Source of the DNA: Roseburia porci
GTDB lineage: Bacteria > Bacillota > Clostridia > Lachnospirales > Lachnospiraceae
Length of the DNA stretch: 64,000 bases
Direction of reading: 5' to 3'
Assembly: GCF_009695765.1 (NCBI RefSeq)
Contig: NZ_VUNI01000006.1
Coordinates: 101,140-165,139, forward strand
The notes beneath the pieces were generated by a model. That model did not search any database and was not told the DNA's origin. It worked only from the letters and a program-made list of their open reading frames with translations. Below, in pieces: positions 17,788-23,630 of the stretch (positions are counted from its first letter, which is position 1; the number at the start of each line of letters is the position of its first letter). The translations under genes were made by a program, and so were the position numbers.

Positions 17788-19245
17788 ATGAACCGGTATG
17801 ACATGAGACAATTTGATCCGAAAAGTTATCCCTGGAATGAAAAAGGAAAGAAAACAGCAGTTCATTATATTGTGTGGAGATGGATCGTATCGATCCTGAT
17901 CATGGCTGGAATTGTATATATGGTAGTTTCAACAAAAATGGAAATGCTGAGTTTTTCAGGTGCTCTCTGTGAGATGCTTGCTTTTGTCGCATTGGACATC
18001 GCATTTCTCCTATTGATTGCCGGATTTTACCGGTGGAAAAGCCATAAGCTTGAGCCGGAAGCGCAGCATGACTTTCTTCTTTGGATATATCGGAGAAACA
18101 GGAACAGAAGTGTCTTGATGGATAATCTTTCCTTGCTTGGTATGGCAAAGATCAAGGCGGAGCGCAGAGAATACGAAGCATGTAAAGACGCGCTGGCTCT
18201 TGTAAAAACGGAAAAACTGCAGCAGCCGGATCTGAAGCTTTACTATAAATTACAGATGGATGCGGCTATGTATATCGGTGATGTGGCAGCTGCGGAGGAA
18301 TGGAGAGTGCGTTTTACCGGAATTCAGGGAGAATTTCCGGTTGTAAGAAAATTCCACTCGATCAGAAACAGTCTGATCTTCCTTTTTCTGAGTTATTTGC
18401 TGGCGTATAAAGGACTGAGTATCGGACTGCAGGAACCGTATGAACTGCGTACAGCATATCAGATGTGGTCAGAGCTTATTGTAGCGGTCGGCGGAACAGT
18501 CTGCTGTGGCATCTGGATTGCACAGGTCTGGAAACGTTATAAGGCATGGAAACAGGAACACAACAGGAGAAATATATCCCAGATTCTGCTTATGGTTCTG
18601 CTTGTCCTTTTTGCACTGTTTTTCCTTATCGTGGGTGCGCTTGGATTACTTAGTGTACCTGAGGAAAGAGAAGTGAGCAGAGACGATAAGTATGTATATC
18701 TTGATGTATCCTATGGCACCGGTTACTACATCTGGTCTGCAAAAGCGGATAATCCGTTTATCCGGGAGACATATTATAAAAATTCCGGTCTGTCCGATTC
18801 TGATAAGGCAGATAAGGAAAGCAGAGGTTCTGATACAACAGGTGAGGAAAGTTCGGGTTTGAGTTCCGATGCAGCAGATAATGGAGATACGAATTTCTAT
18901 CAGGATACCCAAAGTTCAAATGACAGCACAGAAGCAAAACAATATGAAACGGAAGAAAACGAGATGAATGCAGTGTGGCAATATCTTGTGTCGAATTCGG
19001 TGATCGAAGACCAGGGCTTTACGATCGACATGGATGCGAAAGGCTATACCTATGTGGTTGTTGGAAACGCTCAGGGAGACCGATTGGTTTTAAAGGGCAA
19101 TGGCAGTCAAACAGACGACAACGGCAACGCGTGTACCGAATATGTCCTGGAGCAGGAAGGCGAGGATCAGACAGAACTTCTCGGCTTCTATCTGGTAAAT
19201 CGCACAACGCTTGAAGTCACGGATGAACATAAGACGAGCTGGTAG
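17788..19245 (+). CDS. Hypothetical membrane protein with Ser/Asp-rich linker and C-terminal domain
   Basis: I do not recognise this 485-residue protein. It shows about five hydrophobic segments, near residues 27-48, 61-81, 190-210, 230-250 and 266-291. Between the second and third lies a soluble stretch of about 100 residues that looks helical and TPR-like (repeated Ala, Tyr and Leu spacing). After the last segment comes a low-complexity Ser/Asp/Glu-rich linker (about 330-385) and a final domain of about 95 residues that probably lies outside the cell. A GGAGGAAGCAGAAG site precedes the ATG. It starts 29 bases after nrdG and may ride on the same transcript. Confidence 0.75.
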   Translation: MNRYDMRQFDPKSYPWNEKGKKTAVHYIVWRWIVSILIMAGIVYMVVSTKMEMLSFSGALCEMLAFVALDIAFLLLIAGFYRWKSHKLEPEAQHDFLLWIYRRNRNRSVLMDNLSLLGMAKIKAERREYEACKDALALVKTEKLQQPDLKLYYKLQMDAAMYIGDVAAAEEWRVRFTGIQGEFPVVRKFHSIRNSLIFLFLSYLLAYKGLSIGLQEPYELRTAYQMWSELIVAVGGTVCCGIWIAQVWKRYKAWKQEHNRRNISQILLMVLLVLFALFFLIVGALGLLSVPEEREVSRDDKYVYLDVSYGTGYYIWSAKADNPFIRETYYKNSGLSDSDKADKESRGSDTTGEESSGLSSDAADNGDTNFYQDTQSSNDSTEAKQYETEENEMNAVWQYLVSNSVIEDQGFTIDMDAKGYTYVVVGNAQGDRLVLKGNGSQTDDNGNACTEYVLEQEGEDQTELLGFYLVNRTTLEVTDEHKTSW

Positions 19246-19284
19246 GGTAAAGAATGCGTAGGATTAGGTAATGGAGGTGTTTGT

Positions 19285-19437
19285 ATGACAATTATAGACG
19301 ATTTGTTATTAGTGGAAGCGAATAAACGTATGGAAGATAATGGAGATAAAAAGACTCTTTCATTTGATTCAGTGATGAATGATCTGGGAATCAGTGAGGC
19401 AGAGCTTTTAAATGCGGAGGATGTAGATATCGAATGA
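19285..19437 (+). CDS. Small antitoxin-like protein (50 residues)
   Basis: A short ORF with a clear ATGGAGGTG ribosome site encodes an acidic 50-residue protein ending SEAELLNAEDVDIE. The KKTLSFDSVMNDLGISEAEL pattern resembles the C-terminal half of type II antitoxins (Phd/RelB-like), but it lacks a full DNA-binding domain and is shorter than those. Its TGA overlaps an ATG in the ATGA manner typical of antitoxin-toxin pairs; the frame that starts there ends after 15 codons. It could be a degraded antitoxin or an unrelated small protein. Confidence 0.55.
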   Translation: MTIIDDLLLVEANKRMEDNGDKKTLSFDSVMNDLGISEAELLNAEDVDIE

Positions 19438-19481
19438 CGTTTGAAAAAGGAACCGGAGCAATTCTAATGTCATTTAGTTAA
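19434..19481 (+). pseudogene. Possible truncated partner (toxin?) remnant of 15 codons
   Basis: The ATG overlaps the stop of the preceding small ORF and opens a frame MTFEKGTGAILMSFS before a TAA at 19479-19481. Nothing in it identifies a toxin family. The only support is the ATGA coupling geometry, so this is a weak suggestion that a partner gene was lost here. Confidence 0.25.
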
Positions 19482-19542
19482 GTCAATATGAAATAAAACT
19501 ATTTTTGTAACAACTGGTTAGATACAAGTGTTATTTTGAATA

Positions 19543-19571
19543 TTGCTATAAATCTGTTGAAGTATTATAAT
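19543..19571 (+). promoter_or_regulatory. Promoter of the DUF3800 remnant
   Basis: TTGCTA at 19543-19548 and TATAAT at 19566-19571 are 17 bases apart, placing a transcription start near 19578, about 30 bases before the ATG at 19607. Confidence 0.55.
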
Positions 19572-19606
19572 GTATTTATTATTCACAAAAGAATGGGATT
19601 AAATGT

Positions 19607-19762
19607 ATGTATGATAATGAACGATGTCTTATATTTGATGAATCAGGTAATTTAGGGGTATCTGGAAGATATTTTGTGATATCTTGTATAGATACAATGA
19701 ATGCAAAATCATTACATAATATAATGAAAAGGAAACTCAATAGTGCAACATTTCCCATATAA
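19607..19762 (+). pseudogene. Truncated DUF3800 gene (51 residues)
   Basis: The translation contains CLIFDESGNLG followed by a YFVISCI strand. This is the N-terminal signature of DUF3800 proteins, an RNase H-like family whose first Asp-Glu-Ser-Gly motif is conserved; full members are well over 200 residues. Here the frame stops at 19760-19762. Reading on in the same frame gives KIWKVGHKENYG, then another stop and further stops, so the rest has decayed or been deleted. The start region and promoter are still good. DUF3800 genes are often found in mobile or defence contexts, and structured RNAs have been described beside them. Confidence 0.6.
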
Positions 19763-19816
19763 AAAATTTGGAAAGTAGGACATAAAGAAAATTATGGTTA
19801 AAAACGGAATAAACAC

Positions 19817-19845
19817 TTGCATTTCTGCATACTATATGTTAAAGT
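19817..19845 (+). promoter_or_regulatory. Promoter of the structured RNA and small peptide unit
   Basis: TTGCAT at 19817-19822 and TAAAGT at 19840-19845 have a 17-base spacer. The predicted start near 19852 falls about nine bases before the first stem of the structured RNA, a tight fit for a dedicated promoter. Confidence 0.55.
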
Positions 19846-19851
19846 AGCAAT

Positions 19852-19946
19852 AGAAGTTTGATGGGTATGTAAGCCCATATTAGTGTGTGAATATTTTGAA
19901 CATAAGCTGCCTGTGTGGTAGCCGCTAATATGGCAGTACCCATTTG
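19852..19946 (+). ncRNA. Compact structured RNA of unknown family
   Basis: Pairing visible by eye: P1 ATGGGTA (19861-19867) with TACCCAT (19937-19943). After an asymmetric internal loop comes P2, CCATATTAG (19875-19883) with CTAATATGG (19925-19933). Inside P2 a hairpin P3, GCTGCC (19906-19911) with GGTAGC (19917-19922), has a TGTGT loop, plus a 22-base unpaired A/T-rich stretch before it. A U-rich run (TTGTTATTTTATTTTT) follows P1. It has its own promoter and lies just after a DUF3800 remnant and before a small hydrophobic ORF. It matches no riboswitch I know. It may be a free small RNA, a leader controlling the peptide, or a DUF3800-associated RNA motif. Confidence 0.6.
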
Positions 19947-19974
19947 TTATTTTATTTTTGATATTGAGGTATAG

Positions 19975-20055
19975 ATGATGATCCTATTTAGCATCATGGT
20001 AGGAGCTTCACTGTATATGCAAATACTGATTCGGAGAAAATTAAATCAAGTATAA
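19975..20055 (+). CDS. Candidate 26-residue hydrophobic peptide (type I toxin-like)
   Basis: Two consecutive ATGs at 19975 and 19978 follow a TTGAGGT ribosome site at suitable spacing. The product begins MMILFSIMVGASLYMQILI and ends with the basic tail RRKLNQV: one membrane-spanning segment with a positive C-terminus, as in type I toxins. The start codons lie in a hairpin (ATGATG at 19975-19980 with CATCAT at 19992-19997), and the ORF sits between a structured leader and a strong terminator. No homologue is known to me, and short ORFs can arise by chance, so confidence is modest. Confidence 0.4.
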   Translation: MMILFSIMVGASLYMQILIRRKLNQV

Positions 20056-20067
20056 TTCAGGGTATTG

Positions 20068-20109
20068 AAGGACGTGCGAAAAAACGAAAGTTTTTTCACA
20101 CGTCCTTTT
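20068..20109 (+). terminator. Strong intrinsic terminator with GAAA tetraloop
   Basis: AAGGACGTG (20068-20076) pairs with CACGTCCTT (20099-20107), and after one mismatch GAAAAAAC (20078-20085) pairs with GTTTTTTC (20090-20097) around a GAAA loop. The 17 pairs end the RNA-peptide unit; only a short T tail follows. Confidence 0.75.
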
Positions 20110-20157
20110 GCTATAGATATTAATAGGAGTTATATTTTATTACAAAAATCCAGGTAG

Positions 20158-20195
20158 TATTCTCCGTAAATGAGAAAAATTGAGTCATTACACCG
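20158..20195 (+). repeat. 38-nt bipartite element, copy 1 (direct)
   Basis: The element has the fixed left end TATTCTCCGTA (20158-20168), an 18-base variable centre, and the fixed right end ATTACACCG (20187-20195). Its centre is unlike those of the other two copies. It lies just 3' of the terminator of the RNA-peptide unit. Confidence 0.7.
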
Positions 20196-20228
20196 AAAAA
20201 TATACGAATTTCGGCATAGAAAACTGCA

Positions 20229-20266
20229 TATTCTCCGTAGGAAAAAGAAAATCCTTGATTACACCG
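20229..20266 (+). repeat. 38-nt bipartite element, copy 2 (direct)
   Basis: The same fixed ends are found exactly 71 bases downstream of copy 1: TATTCTCCGTA (20229-20239) and ATTACACCG (20258-20266), again with exactly 18 bases between them. Together with copy 3 it forms a large inverted repeat whose 12-bp inner arms are TGATTACACCGC and GCGGTGTAATCA. Confidence 0.7.
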
Positions 20267-20285
20267 CTCAATACGGCAAAACTGG

Positions 20286-20323
20286 CGGTGTAATCATATA
20301 GAAATGGCAATCTACGGAGAAAA
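20286..20323 (-). repeat. 38-nt bipartite element, copy 3 (inverted)
   Basis: On the minus strand the unit recurs: CGGTGTAAT (20286-20294), 18 bases, then TACGGAGAAAA (20313-20323), with one mismatch to the left end of the unit. Only 19 bases separate it from copy 2. A degraded left end, TATTCTGCGTG, follows at 20330 without a matching right end. Confidence 0.65.
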
Positions 20324-20399
20324 TGCCAATATTCTGCGTGTCATGGTTAGAAAATTGGGCGTAAATAAGAGGAAAACCATCATAGCGCCTCTGATTTCC

Positions 20400-20600
20400 T
20401 TATTTGAATTCTACGATGTCATTTGGAGAGCATTGAATGATATTGCAGAGCTTTTCAACGGTAAGCAGAGTAATATTTTTATTTTTTTTCAGATTATCGA
20501 GAGTTTTGTTGTCGATCCCGGATTTTAACAGATGATATTGGGAAATCTCTTTTTCTTTCAGCGTTCTCCATAGAGGGTCGTAGCTAATAATGGTATTCAT
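20400..20600 (-). CDS. Small XRE-family (Cro/CI-type HTH) regulator
   Basis: The 66-residue protein is a single helix-turn-helix domain: ISYDPLWRTLKEKEISQYHL, then the recognition helix GIDNKTLDNLKKNKNITL, and LTVEKLCNIIQCSPNDIVEF at the end. This matches the stand-alone Cro/CI-type regulators common in Clostridia and their mobile elements. It is divergent from the gene at 20723, with two matching palindromes between them. The start is odd: an AAGGAG site touches the ATG at 20600 with no spacing. Relatives typically start at the residue equivalent to Ile4, so an ATT start at 20591 (spacing 9) is possible. Confidence 0.85.
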   Translation of the reverse strand: MNTIISYDPLWRTLKEKEISQYHLLKSGIDNKTLDNLKKNKNITLLTVEKLCNIIQCSPNDIVEFK

Positions 20601-20650
20601 CTCCTTAAAATAAGATAAATCTATTATATGAAATCCCTTTTACTTCTTAT

Positions 20651-20695
20651 ATTGTGAATATAATCACAATGTGGTATAGTGAATATATTCACAAT
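20651..20695. promoter_or_regulatory. Paired palindromic operators over a promoter
   Basis: Two related palindromes lie 25 bases apart: ATTGTGAATATAATCACAAT (20651-20670) and ATAGTGAATATATTCACAAT (20676-20695), sharing GTGAATATA(A/T)TCAC. A promoter with TTGTGA at 20652-20657 and TATAGT at 20675-20680 (17-base spacer) is embedded in them, driving the gene at 20723. The divergent XRE protein is the obvious candidate to bind both sites. Confidence 0.7.
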
Positions 20696-20722
20696 AAACA
20701 AGAGATAGAAAAGAGGAATACT

Positions 20723-21994
20723 ATGAATCGAAAAAAATTAATTATTATTGTGGTCGCAGTTGTTCTGGCAGTGCTTATAGCCGGAATCGGTGGATATCTG
20801 TATGTGGATCATGAAAAGACAACAAAGGAGGTCGAAAAGGTTGAAAAACTGATTGATGCAATTGGGTATGAAGATAACGGAAGTGGGACAGAAAAGGTGG
20901 ACACTTCTGAGGAAACAGAGACGAACGGTGATACCGAGAACGTTGCGGTTGGTGTTGATACGGAATCAGATCACGGAATTACACTGGATAGTGAGACTGC
21001 TATCACAGAGGCACGCGCAGCATACGATAAGGCTTCAGAGAAGGTTCAGAAAAAGGTAAGTAACTATGATACCTTAAAGAAGTCAGAAGCCCAGTTAGAG
21101 ACTTTAAAGACAGAGGTTCAGTCTGTTGAAGACAAAATCGATAAAATCGGTTATGACGAGTCTTTAGGTAACGATACTCAGAATTTAGTAATCAATGGTA
21201 TCTCAAACGACAGTTCTACATGTATCGAGGATGCAAGAAACTCATACAATTCTTTACAGAACTTCTTACAGGAAGCAGTAGAGAACTATGACAAGTTAAC
21301 GAAGTCTGAGGAGACTTTATCTCGTGTTGAGACAATTAAATCTGTAATCGATCAGATCAATGCTCTTGGTGACATTACACTTGATAGCGAAACAAATATC
21401 AACAATACGAAATCAGCATATGATTCATTATCTGATGAGGATAAGACTTTTGTTTCAAATAGTGAGACACTTGCAAATGCCGAAACTTCATTAAATAACT
21501 TAAAGCAGGAAGCAGAAGCTCAGAGAGTAGCAGCAGAAGAGGCAGCTAAGAAAGAAGCCGAAGCTCAGAAGAGTAACTCAAAGTCTTCAAACTCCGGTTC
21601 AAAGAAGGGTAGCTCAGGTTCTTCGTCTGCTTCAAACAGCTCTGCATCAGCGAGCGCTCCAAGCAATGAGTCATCTGATTCTTCAGCTCCAGCAGTATCA
21701 GATTCTTCGTCTGGCACCTCCGATGATTCTTCATCTAATACTTATAATAAGTGGGAAGATCCAAATTATTATACATATATTGATAATAATACCCCATACG
21801 ACATTTCAGCATTAAATAGATTTATTAGACCAGATGCAAAAATTTATTGTGGTAGTTTAAATACATTTGCAGCATATAAAAACAGAACTGCATACTACGT
21901 AAATGGAGTTAATCCTATTCTTTATTGTTTTGAACTTAGTTGCCAGGATGATGTTAATACAGCTGTTCAGTATATGGAGGCCGCTGGTTACTAA
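20723..21994 (+). CDS. Membrane-anchored repeat surface protein
   Basis: The 423-residue product has an N-terminal membrane segment (about 6-28) with the rest predicted outside. Three repeats of about 45 residues lie at about 86-128, 160-206 and 218-262, with the pattern ...S...I..AR.AYD.L.......V.NYD.L...E..L, a helical repeat seen in Gram-positive surface proteins. An Ala/Glu helix, a Ser-rich linker (about 283-340) and a C-terminal domain with three Cys (376, 402, 407) follow. The ATG at 20723 has an AGAGG site; the longer in-frame start at 20654 lies inside the operator. Codons in the repeats favour TTA and TCA, unlike neighbouring genes, suggesting foreign origin. The function is unknown. 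Confidence 0.78.
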   Translation: MNRKKLIIIVVAVVLAVLIAGIGGYLYVDHEKTTKEVEKVEKLIDAIGYEDNGSGTEKVDTSEETETNGDTENVAVGVDTESDHGITLDSETAITEARAAYDKASEKVQKKVSNYDTLKKSEAQLETLKTEVQSVEDKIDKIGYDESLGNDTQNLVINGISNDSSTCIEDARNSYNSLQNFLQEAVENYDKLTKSEETLSRVETIKSVIDQINALGDITLDSETNINNTKSAYDSLSDEDKTFVSNSETLANAETSLNNLKQEAEAQRVAAEEAAKKEAEAQKSNSKSSNSGSKKGSSGSSSASNSSASASAPSNESSDSSAPAVSDSSSGTSDDSSSNTYNKWEDPNYYTYIDNNTPYDISALNRFIRPDAKIYCGSLNTFAAYKNRTAYYVNGVNPILYCFELSCQDDVNTAVQYMEAAGY

Positions 21995-22007
21995 AATTTA
22001 ATATAGA

Positions 22008-22038
22008 TTTGGTATTCGTATAAAAACGAATACCATTT
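22008..22038 (+). terminator. Intrinsic terminator after the repeat protein
   Basis: GGTATTCGT (22011-22019) pairs with ACGAATACC (22026-22034), followed by ATTTCTAATTTTT. Confidence 0.7.
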
Positions 22039-22072
22039 CTAATTTTTACGAAAGAATAAGGAGGAAGATCAT

Positions 22073-22768
22073 ATGGCAAAAGCATTGTGGGCAGAAAAAC
22101 AGAGAGAATGGAAAGCAGATGAACCATTTACAGATTTAAGACAGAAGGCACTGGATCATATCCGGAAAGCGGTGAATACAGGGTTTGTGGAAGCTGAGGT
22201 GAAAGAGACCTGGGCGAGAAGCAACAATCTTGCAGGACTGTTCTGGTGGCAGCTCAGGATTAATCCTTCGTATCTGAAAGAAGAATTACAGGAGTATACC
22301 CATATCCTTTGCATGCCGTATCGTGTGACATTAGAAGATGCGAAGGAGGCTCTGGGCATTACCGAAGAAGAAAATGAAATGAATAACATGCATTACATAA
22401 AGCAGAAAGGAAGTAATGGCTGGGGCATTTCAGAGAACTTCCCACACATTGATCCTTCCACAGGCAATATCCATATTGCATTTGATCCGATGAAATGGGA
22501 TGGGAAGATCCATCAGCTGATCCTTGTAAAAAGGAGAAGCAATTCGCATCTTGGACCGGCATTGATTGGAAAGATGAATACAGCGTTTCATCAGTATGTG
22601 GATGCAGGGGAGAAGGACAACGGAAATTATATCATCTATGATCATGGAAAAAGATCCGGCGTTGTTGTGCCACAGGACTGCTATTATCCAATGCTGGGCA
22701 GTAATTCCGATGAGACAAAACAGGATTTTTCAGATATGTTTGAAGCCCTTCAGAAGCAGATCAGATAG
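22073..22768 (+). CDS. Conserved-looking hypothetical protein (231 residues)
   Basis: I do not recognise this protein. It is soluble, rich in Trp, His and Tyr, with no signal peptide or membrane segment. The first 110 residues look helical (MAKALWAEKQREW, then LFWWQLRINPSY); the second half looks like mixed alpha/beta (GKIHQLILVKRRSNSHLG, GNYIIYDHGKRSG). An AAGGAGGAAG site precedes the ATG and terminators stand on both sides, so it is a single-gene unit. Base composition matches the core genome rather than the island to its left. Confidence 0.75.
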   Translation: MAKALWAEKQREWKADEPFTDLRQKALDHIRKAVNTGFVEAEVKETWARSNNLAGLFWWQLRINPSYLKEELQEYTHILCMPYRVTLEDAKEALGITEEENEMNNMHYIKQKGSNGWGISENFPHIDPSTGNIHIAFDPMKWDGKIHQLILVKRRSNSHLGPALIGKMNTAFHQYVDAGEKDNGNYIIYDHGKRSGVVVPQDCYYPMLGSNSDETKQDFSDMFEALQKQIR

Positions 22769-22773
22769 AATAG

Positions 22774-22807
22774 AAAAAGAACCGGCGTTACAAGTCCGGT
22801 TCTTTTT
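22774..22807. terminator. Bidirectional intrinsic terminator
   Basis: AAAAAGAACCGG (22774-22785) pairs perfectly with CCGGTTCTTTTT (22796-22807). It lies between two convergent genes and has A/T tracts suited to either direction. Confidence 0.88.
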
Positions 22808-22809
22808 TG

Positions 22810-23610
22810 CTACAGATCTAAAACTTCCAGATCATCGGGAATAAAAAGGCTGCCGTGGAAATAGCGTGCTCCTTCTTTGGTATACAATTCCTTGCGGTTC
22901 TGGATATGTTTGTCTTCCGTATGATATAAAAGAAGATTGGTTACATGCATCTGCGTTGCAAGCTCACATGCGTCTTTTACGGTAGAGTGATGCTTCTCAT
23001 AAGGAGAGAAGATATCGGCCTCAGAGTAGAGACAAAATGCTTCGTGTAACAGCCAGGTACAGTCTTTTACGTAGTCGAGCTCATATTCATTGTATGGCTC
23101 ATCTCCACAACAGGTCAGACGCTTTCCGTCTCCAAGATCCATGCAGTAGCCAAACTGTTTATCTTTGCTAGAGTGGATATCGAAGAAAGTGACTTTTTTA
23201 TCAAGGATCGTCTTTTCTTCCCCATCGTTTACGGTGACAAGGTGAATGCGGTCATCGATAAACCGGGTCACCTTGGTCTGAAGCAGTGTCTCAGACATCG
23301 ATCGGAGGATACGGATTACTTCATCGTGGCCATAGATCGTTGCCTCACCCTGATAAGTTCCTTTGTTCATATTCTGACCGATGACACGGATCAGCCACAC
23401 AATGCCAAGAATATGATCGATATGCTTATGTGTGACAAAGATCTCGTGGATATCATTTACCGGAATATTTGCTGCTTTCAGCTGATGGAGAAGACCGCTG
23501 CCTCCTCCACCATCTACAAGCAGATGTTTATTATTTTCACTTAATACATAGCAGGTATTATAGCAGTCTGTAACAACTGCGCACCCTGTTCCAAGCATAG
23601 TTAATTTCAT
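22810..23610 (-). CDS. MBL-fold metallo-hydrolase (RNase Z-like)
   Basis: The 266-residue protein has the metallo-beta-lactamase fold signature THKHIDH (H-x-H-x-D-H) near residue 61, an N-terminal GTGCAV beta-turn and later His and Asp ligands (LLHEAF, LLLYHTED). It resembles ribonuclease Z-type members and likely binds two metal ions to cleave a phosphodiester or similar bond; the substrate is unknown. It starts 20 bases after the asnB stop, so it is the second gene of a leftward asnB operon. Confidence 0.87.
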   Translation of the reverse strand: MKLTMLGTGCAVVTDCYNTCYVLSENNKHLLVDGGGGSGLLHQLKAANIPVNDIHEIFVTHKHIDHILGIVWLIRVIGQNMNKGTYQGEATIYGHDEVIRILRSMSETLLQTKVTRFIDDRIHLVTVNDGEEKTILDKKVTFFDIHSSKDKQFGYCMDLGDGKRLTCCGDEPYNEYELDYVKDCTWLLHEAFCLYSEADIFSPYEKHHSTVKDACELATQMHVTNLLLYHTEDKHIQNRKELYTKEGARYFHGSLFIPDDLEVLDL

Positions 23611-23630
23611 AAAGGATTCCTTTTGGTGTT

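Noticed and set aside
20158..20340. Degenerate CRISPR array
   Set aside because: Only the ends of the 38-nt unit are conserved, one copy is inverted, inter-unit distances differ (33 and 19), and there are no cas genes nearby.
20304..20528. Plus-strand 74-codon frame across the XRE gene
   Set aside because: It lies over the antisense of a clear helix-turn-helix gene, has no ribosome site, and shows no recognisable protein pattern.
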